Of a DNA stretch of 64,000 nt, positions 59,447-64,000 are shown piece by piece. The number at the start of each line of letters is the position of its first letter. The stretch's first letter is position 1. Source of the stretch: Devosia salina (GTDB lineage Bacteria; Pseudomonadota; Alphaproteobacteria; Rhizobiales; Devosiaceae); contig NZ_CP080590.1 of NCBI RefSeq assembly GCF_019504385.1, forward strand, positions 538,001 to 602,000, given 5' to 3'. A model generated the notes under the pieces. That model was not told the DNA's origin and searched no databases. It saw only the letters and a program-made list of their open reading frames with translations. Both the position numbers and the translations under genes were made by a program.

Positions 59447-60379
59447 ATGAACACCCCAAACCCCACCGGCACCGTAGCGGACGCGCAGAAGGACAACTGG
59501 CTCGATCGTTACGCGCCCGAGCCGGTAAAACCCTATGGACGGCTGGCGCGCTGGGACCGGCCGATCGGCTTCTACCTGCTGTTCTGGCCCTGCGCCTGGG
59601 GCATCGGGCTGGCGGCGGTCCGGCAACCCGAGCTGGGCTTTGACTGGTGGGCAGCGATCCTGATGTTCATCGGCGCCATCCTCATGCGGGGCGCCGGCTG
59701 CACCTTCAACGACATTGTCGACCGCGACATCGACATGAAGGTGGCCCGCACCCGCTCGCGTCCCATTCCCTCGGGTCAGGTGACGTCGCGCGAAGCCTTC
59801 TATTTCCTCATCGCTCAGGCGCTATTGGCCTCGGCGGTGCTGTTCCAGTTCAACCGCTTCACGGTTTATGCCGCCATCGCTTCGCTGGTGCTGGTGGCCA
59901 TCTATCCGTTCATGAAACGGATTACCTGGTGGCCGCAGCTTTTCCTTGGCCTCGCCTTTTCCTACGGCGCGCTGGTGGGCTGGTCGAGCCAGACCGGCAG
60001 CCTCGGCTGGGCGCCCTTCGTGCTTTATGCCGGCACAATTCTCTGGGTCATCGGCTACGACACCATCTATGCGCTGCAGGACATCGAGGACGACGCGCTG
60101 GTCGGGGTGAAATCCACGGCGCGCCTCTTCGGCGACAATGTGCGGCCGGCGGTGGCGGCGCTCTATGCCGGCGCCTTCGTGCTCTGGAACATTGCATCGC
60201 TCACGGCTGGCGGCGGCATGGTCTTTTCCGCCATCTCGCTGGTGGCGGCGGGGCTCATGGCCTGGCAGCTCTGGACGCTGGACAAGGATATCCCGCGCAA
60301 CCCCTTCAATCGATTCTACAACAACCATTATGTCGGCATGGCGCTGACGCTGGCACTCCTGGCCGACTGGGTGTGGTGA
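59447..60379 (+). CDS. ubiA: 4-hydroxybenzoate octaprenyltransferase
   Basis: UbiA prenylates 4-hydroxybenzoate in ubiquinone synthesis at the inner membrane. The 310-residue protein has eight to nine hydrophobic segments and both Mg-prenyl-diphosphate motifs: NDIVDRDIDMKVARTRSRP and YDTIYALQDIEDDALVG. The ATG at 59447 has GAGG five bases upstream; the longer upstream frame is only repeat sequence and is discounted. Confidence 0.96.
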   Translation: MNTPNPTGTVADAQKDNWLDRYAPEPVKPYGRLARWDRPIGFYLLFWPCAWGIGLAAVRQPELGFDWWAAILMFIGAILMRGAGCTFNDIVDRDIDMKVARTRSRPIPSGQVTSREAFYFLIAQALLASAVLFQFNRFTVYAAIASLVLVAIYPFMKRITWWPQLFLGLAFSYGALVGWSSQTGSLGWAPFVLYAGTILWVIGYDTIYALQDIEDDALVGVKSTARLFGDNVRPAVAALYAGAFVLWNIASLTAGGGMVFSAISLVAAGLMAWQLWTLDKDIPRNPFNRFYNNHYVGMALTLALLADWVW

Positions 60380-60397
60380 CGACGGCGGTCTGCCAGA

Positions 60398-60442
60398 AAG
60401 CCGAAAGGGCCGACCGCACCACCGGTCGACCCTTTTCGGCTT
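60398..60442 (+). terminator. Stem-loop between convergent ubiA and the DUF6101 gene
   Basis: AAGCCGAAAGGG pairs with CCCTTTTCGGCTT, with an inner CGACC/GGTCG stem. A short T-rich TTGCTTT follows. It can serve as terminator for ubiA and, in reverse, for the next gene. Confidence 0.65.
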
Positions 60443-60460
60443 GCTTTGGAGGCAAAGAAT

Positions 60461-60976
60461 TCAGTTAGCGACGTCTTGGCCGGGCTTGCGGCGATTGAGG
60501 AAACGCGGGCGGCGCGAGGCATCGGCGGCCAGTTTCCGGCGCGGGGTCGGGCTGCCAAGCATGACGCCATCGACCTGCTGGGAATAGGGCAGATAGGCAC
60601 CGTCGCCCGCCTTGATGAACAGCGGCAGGCGCAGCTTCTTGCCCCAGTTCTGCCATTCGGCGACGACGTTGTGGTTGCCCTCTTCCTCGAAGACCTTGTA
60701 GTTCAGCTCGGCATCGGAATGGACCAGTTCGATCGAACTGGTCAGCATGCCTTCTTCGGAGATGGAGGTGGCCACGGCAACGCCGATGAATTCGGTGACG
60801 GGCACCTTGATCTTGACGGCGACGCCGCTGTGCTCGAGCTGCTTGCGGACCGTGACGGTCTTGACCGGATCTTTCGGACCATTGTCGTTTGCCGCCATGA
60901 AGCGGCGCTCGGCTACGGCCGGGCGGCCGAAGGCCAGGAGGACTGACGACCCTTCCATCGCAACGCCATGAACCAT
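60461..60976 (-). CDS. DUF6101 family protein
   Basis: The 171-residue protein has a conserved core (VAVATSISEEGMLTSSIELVHSD, ELNYKVFEEEGNHNVVAEWQNWGKKL) and a basic C-terminus rich in Arg and Lys (TPRRKLAADASRRPRFLNRRKPG). This is the signature of the alphaproteobacterial DUF6101 family, whose function is unknown. AGGAAGG lies eight bases before the ATG at 60976. The 255-bp region upstream carries a 14-bp palindrome at 61129-61142. Confidence 0.85.
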   Translation of the reverse strand: MVHGVAMEGSSVLLAFGRPAVAERRFMAANDNGPKDPVKTVTVRKQLEHSGVAVKIKVPVTEFIGVAVATSISEEGMLTSSIELVHSDAELNYKVFEEEGNHNVVAEWQNWGKKLRLPLFIKAGDGAYLPYSQQVDGVMLGSPTPRRKLAADASRRPRFLNRRKPGQDVAN

Positions 60977-61128
60977 TTTTGATGCCTTCCTGTAACTTCG
61001 AGAGCTGCTTTTTTTGCGCTCCGTTTATGAGACCAATCTACCCCAGCCCCTTACCCGCCCCCTTAATCGGTTCGGTTAAGTTTATGTTGTTTTCCCGGAG
61101 GGTTAGCAGGGTGTTGCACCCAGTTATC

Positions 61129-61142
61129 AGCGGTTAACCGCT
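61129..61142. promoter_or_regulatory. 14-bp perfect palindrome upstream of the IMPase gene
   Basis: AGCGGTTAACCGCT is a perfect palindrome, about 90 bases before the phosphatase start; a GGGTG-TTG-CACCC hairpin lies about 20 bases upstream of it. It may be an operator, but no factor can be named. Confidence 0.4.
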
Positions 61143-61231
61143 TCCCTTGCCGCGCCGTTTACCCTGCCATTTTCCGGGTCGGTGCCGCCGCTCTTGTCGA
61201 AAGCCCGGGTGAAGCCTAAAAGGCCCGCATA

Positions 61232-62104
61232 ATGCCGGCTTTCGCCCCACCTTTTTCCGATGACTTGGATCTGCTCCGCTCCACGGCGGTAGCGGCAGGC
61301 ATTATCGCCTCGAGCTATTTCCGCCGCGACATCAAGAGCTGGACCAAGGACAATGCGTCTCCGGTCAGTGAGGCAGATATCGTGGTGGACCGGTTCCTGG
61401 CCGCCAACCTGCTGCAGGCGCGACCCAGCTATGGCTGGCTGAGCGAGGAGACGGTGGACAATCCCAGCCGACTCGATTGCGAGCGGGTTTTTGTGGTTGA
61501 TCCCATCGACGGCACCCGCGCCTTCCTGCGCGGCGAGGACTATTGGACCGTGTCGCTGGCGGTGGTCGAGAACGGCGTGCCGGTTGCCGGCGTCGTTTAT
61601 GCCCCCGCGCTGGACGAACTCTACGATGCCCACCAAGGCGGCGGCGCGCGTCTTAACGGCAAGCCGCTGACGCGGACCCGGCGGGCCGGGTCGGCGCCTT
61701 TGATCCCGGCGCCCGGCGCCGTGCATCAGGAACTGCAGGCCGCCGGCCTCGACTACACCCGCGGCCCGGCTTATCCGTCGCTGGCCTACCGGCTGGTACA
61801 GGTGGCGACCGGCCGGCTCGATGCAGCGGTTGCGCGCCGTGGTGCACAGGACTGGGACATTGCGGGAGCGGCGGTCATCCTCTCCGAATGCGGACTGGAC
61901 TTTGCCGATGTCTGCGCTGGGTTCCCACAATTGAACAAACGAGATGTGCGCCATGGGGCGCTTGCGGCCTTGGGCGACATGAGCCTAAAACCCCTCGTGC
62001 ACGCGGCACTGCTCAAGGTTTACGGATGTCCCGAGGTTCGGGAGGCCGTGCCCGGGGACGCTGCCGCTCCGACAGATTCACATTTGCCTCAAACGCGGGA
62101 CTGA
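61232..62104 (+). CDS. Inositol monophosphatase family protein (CysQ-like)
   Basis: The 290-residue protein has the lithium-sensitive phosphatase motifs: SEADIVVDR (metal ligand region), LSEET, VVDPIDGTRAFLRG (the DPxDGT motif) and AQDWDIAGAAVILSECG. The DGTRAF version resembles CysQ (3'(2'),5'-bisphosphate nucleotidase) and histidinol-phosphatase-like relatives. Which substrate it uses cannot be told. The DUF4170 gene follows after three bases. Confidence 0.9.
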   Translation: MPAFAPPFSDDLDLLRSTAVAAGIIASSYFRRDIKSWTKDNASPVSEADIVVDRFLAANLLQARPSYGWLSEETVDNPSRLDCERVFVVDPIDGTRAFLRGEDYWTVSLAVVENGVPVAGVVYAPALDELYDAHQGGGARLNGKPLTRTRRAGSAPLIPAPGAVHQELQAAGLDYTRGPAYPSLAYRLVQVATGRLDAAVARRGAQDWDIAGAAVILSECGLDFADVCAGFPQLNKRDVRHGALAALGDMSLKPLVHAALLKVYGCPEVREAVPGDAAAPTDSHLPQTRD

Positions 62105-62107
62105 CCG

Positions 62108-62347
62108 ATGGCTGACAAGACCGAAAAGCAACTGCTGCACCTGGTGATCGGCGGAGAACTCTCGAGCCTCGAGGGGGTGACCTTTGCCGACCTCGACCAG
62201 GTCGACATCGTCGGCGTCTATCCCAATTACGCGGCGGCCGAAAAGGTGTGGCGTGCCAAGGCCCAGCAGACCGTCGACAGCGCCCAGACCCGCTATTTCA
62301 TCGTGCACCTGCACCGCCTGCTCGACCCCGAAAGCGCGGCCGAATAG
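62108..62347 (+). CDS. DUF4170 family small protein
   Basis: The 79-residue protein (KTEKQLLHLVIGGELSSLEG, VYPNYAAAEKVWRAKAQQTVD, FIVHLHRLLDP) is typical of DUF4170, a small alphaproteobacterial family of unknown function. In many genomes it sits beside lipid/lipid-A glycosyl genes or IMPase genes, as here. It starts three bases after the phosphatase stop. Confidence 0.9.
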   Translation: MADKTEKQLLHLVIGGELSSLEGVTFADLDQVDIVGVYPNYAAAEKVWRAKAQQTVDSAQTRYFIVHLHRLLDPESAAE

Positions 62348-62349
62348 GC

Positions 62350-63510
62350 TCAGGCCCCGGCAGCTTCAAGCCCCAGGGCCTCCAATATGGCCCTGAGGGC
62401 GCCCGGCCCGCCAATGCGTTCGCGGCCAATCGCGCCCAGGCGCGCCCGCTCTTCGGCATCCTCCAGCAGATCGCCCAGCGCCATCGCGACATTGCCGATT
62501 TCTGCATCGACCACCACGCGCGCGGGCCCGAACAGGCGCTGTTCGTCCTCGAAGCGGGACCGCCGGTCGCGTGGATTAACGAAGGTGATGACCGGCTTGC
62601 CCAGCCCTAGCGCCTGAATGCTGGCCGTACCGGCCTGGCTCAGCACCACATCGGACACTGCGAGCAGATTGCCCATGGCCCGGCCGCGGGCCAGATGCAC
62701 CGTCAGCCCGTCACCGCTCAATGTCCCCAGATCATCGGGCTCGCTGCTGAGCATGGGCACCCGCGTCAAGCCGGCGGCCCTGGCCAGATCCTCGACGCTG
62801 ACACTGCCCGCCACGGCGACGAACACATCGGGCCGCTTCTCTGCCGCAAGGCGCTTGAGCGCCCCGATCTGGAGGGCAAAGCTCTCCCCGGTCAGGGCCC
62901 GGCTGCCGGGCAGCAGGGTGACGGCAAGCGCCTGCGTGCGGCGCGAGGCGGCGTCGTAGCCGCCATGGGGGATGGTATCCATCATCACATTGCCGGCCGC
63001 GCGTGCATCCACGCCGCTCTCGCGCAACAGGGCGGCCAGGTTGTCGGCACGGCAGAAGACCAGTGCGCAGGCGCGACGGATGGCCTGGCGCTCCAGCCCG
63101 GAATAGAGCCGCGCGGCGCCGGTCTTGTAGACGTCGAGATAGATGAGATCGCGATGGCCGGTCACGAGGCACGCCAGGACGCCCACCATGTCGCCAACCA
63201 CCAGCACACGGTCGTAATGGCCGCGCATGGCGCGCAGGAATTTGAGCGCCGGCGGGACAGTCAGCAGGCCCCCATTGACGATGTCGCGGCGCAGCGAGCC
63301 CTTGACGTTGCGCCAGCCTTCCGAGGCGAGGGTGGCGCGTGGGCCCACGATGCGGCAGATGCCGTCATAGGCCTTGCCACTGCCGATCATTGGATAGGCA
63401 TCGGCCGACACATTGGCGGGGAGGCGGGCCACCAGTTGGGCTGCAATGGCATCCTCTCCGTGTCCGTTGGAAATGACCAGGAAGCGCTGACGCGGCGCCG
63501 CCTCGGCCAC
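62350..63510 (-). CDS. Lipid-A-disaccharide synthase-related glycosyltransferase (TIGR03492-like)
   Basis: The 386-residue protein has the N-terminal RFLVISNGHGEDAIAAQL and TLLPGSRAL, the LpxB-like glycosyltransferase 19-type core, plus LSQAGTASIQALGLGKPVITF near the end, the typical nucleotide-sugar-binding block. It differs from LpxB itself and fits the related TIGR03492 group; the acceptor is not known. The start is a GTG at 63510, two bases after the stop of the DUF2093 gene. It belongs to a minus-strand operon xseA-DUF2093-this gene. Confidence 0.85.
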   Translation of the reverse strand: MAEAAPRQRFLVISNGHGEDAIAAQLVARLPANVSADAYPMIGSGKAYDGICRIVGPRATLASEGWRNVKGSLRRDIVNGGLLTVPPALKFLRAMRGHYDRVLVVGDMVGVLACLVTGHRDLIYLDVYKTGAARLYSGLERQAIRRACALVFCRADNLAALLRESGVDARAAGNVMMDTIPHGGYDAASRRTQALAVTLLPGSRALTGESFALQIGALKRLAAEKRPDVFVAVAGSVSVEDLARAAGLTRVPMLSSEPDDLGTLSGDGLTVHLARGRAMGNLLAVSDVVLSQAGTASIQALGLGKPVITFVNPRDRRSRFEDEQRLFGPARVVVDAEIGNVAMALGDLLEDAEERARLGAIGRERIGGPGALRAILEALGLEAAGA

Positions 63511-63512
63511 GC

Positions 63513-63734
63513 TCAGCTGCCCCGTCCGAAACGTTCGAAAGCCGTGTGGGCTGCCTCCGCATCGGCATAGGGCTCCTGCCGGTCGACGCTCCAATAGAAC
63601 AGCTCGTCGAGCGGGATCGGCTTGCCGGTGATGGCGCATCGCACGAAGCTGCCGGGCTTGAGCACGACATAATCGCCATCGAGGTAGCGCAGGCTGGCTT
63701 CCGCGGGAGCAAATCCCTTGTCGAAGATATTCAT
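63513..63734 (-). CDS. DUF2093 family small protein
   Basis: The 73-residue protein (FDKGFAPAEASLRYLDGDYVV, KPGSFVRCAITGKPIPLDELFYWSV) is a typical DUF2093 member. The single CAITGKPI motif could bind a metal with a partner. It is found in Hyphomicrobiales next to xseA and lipid-A-type genes. Function is unknown. Confidence 0.9.
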   Translation of the reverse strand: MNIFDKGFAPAEASLRYLDGDYVVLKPGSFVRCAITGKPIPLDELFYWSVDRQEPYADAEAAHTAFERFGRGS

Positions 63735-63782
63735 GCCATCACTCCTTGCCTGTGCGGCAGCTATATCGGACAGGAAAGCTCA

Positions 63783-64000
63783 TCAAAAGAGGCTTTCCTG
63801 TGACCCGTCATCCGGACCGGAGCGGGCCGGTTTGCGGCGCGCCGCCGGGGCCCCCGCAACAGTGACACCGACTTCGCCATCGGCAAAGGTGAGCTTCAGC
63901 GCCTCGCCCGGACGGGCCGCGGCCTGGCTGCTGACAACCTTGCCGGCCTCGTCCTGTACCAGCGCATAGCCCCGCGCCAAGACGTTTCGATAGCTGAGGG
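63783..64000 (-). CDS. xseA: Exodeoxyribonuclease VII large subunit (3' end only)
   Basis: The minus-strand frame reads SYRNVLARGYALVQDEAGKVV and ends with a lysine/arginine-rich tail (AARRKPARSGPDDGSQESLF). This is the C-terminal end of XseA, which forms the ssDNA-cleaving exonuclease VII with XseB. The 5' part lies beyond the right edge. It is the first visible gene of the minus-strand xseA-DUF2093-glycosyltransferase set. Confidence 0.85.
   Translation of the reverse strand, partial: LSYRNVLARGYALVQDEAGKVVSSQAAARPGEALKLTFADGEVGVTVAGAPAARRKPARSGPDDGSQESLF

Overview
The window is GC-rich, densely packed bacterial chromosome with short gaps, frequent 4-nt start/stop overlaps and many GTG/TTG starts. 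The gene content (aerobic-type cobalamin genes cobN/cobO/cobE/cobK/cobB/cobQ, plant-type glutamate-cysteine ligase, an Entner-Doudoroff zwf-pgl-edd set, small DUF2093, DUF4170 and DUF6101-type proteins, Zur-controlled znuABC, MutL with an endonuclease motif) points to an alphaproteobacterium of the order Hyphomicrobiales, plausibly Devosia-like. The genus is an inference from gene content only.

Layout. 1-9 kb: a response-regulator fragment, a ROK repressor without the usual zinc motif, a membrane protein with a degenerate EAL domain, a methyl-accepting chemotaxis protein, a HAD phosphatase, ribF and a LuxR-type regulator. 9-18 kb: a secreted polyproline protein coupled to a GT-B glycosyltransferase, then ileS, lspA, a lipoprotein, rluB with a long repetitive basic tail, rsmD and a GFA-family protein. 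18-22 kb: the zinc-uptake locus zur-znuB-znuC divergent from znuA, with two Zur-like boxes between them. 22.9-38.4 kb: a cobalamin riboswitch followed by a CbiM-like permease, cobW, cobN, cobO, then cobE, cobK, cobA, cobB, cobQ, cbiB and cobU, with a cation-efflux protein inside the cluster. 38.7-46 kb: a BadF-type sugar kinase, zwf, pgl, edd and a divergent pair of citrate-synthase-like genes around a perfect palindrome. 46-64 kb: housekeeping and small regulatory genes (mutL, tadA, purD, an ECF sigma factor and its membrane partner, gshA, rsmE, ubiA, an IMPase-family phosphatase, a lipid-A-disaccharide-synthase-like protein, and the 3' end of xseA).

The most unusual feature is a family of GC-rich palindromic elements, about 40-125 bp each and fourteen copies apart from the unrelated ribF-luxR element. 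They lie between genes and also inside reading frames. One is inserted in frame in ileS. Five lie in cobN, which is about 250 codons longer than usual. Two of the cobN copies bracket, as a 14-bp inverted repeat, a complete DUF559 (Vsr-like PD-(D/E)XK) endonuclease domain fused in frame into CobN. The elements stay open in more than one frame and in both orientations. This looks like a nuclease-associated mobile palindrome system that can land inside essential genes without destroying them.

The genes fit a free-living aerobe that makes its own cobalamin, takes up Co and Zn under B12 and Zn control, and runs glucose through the Entner-Doudoroff pathway.
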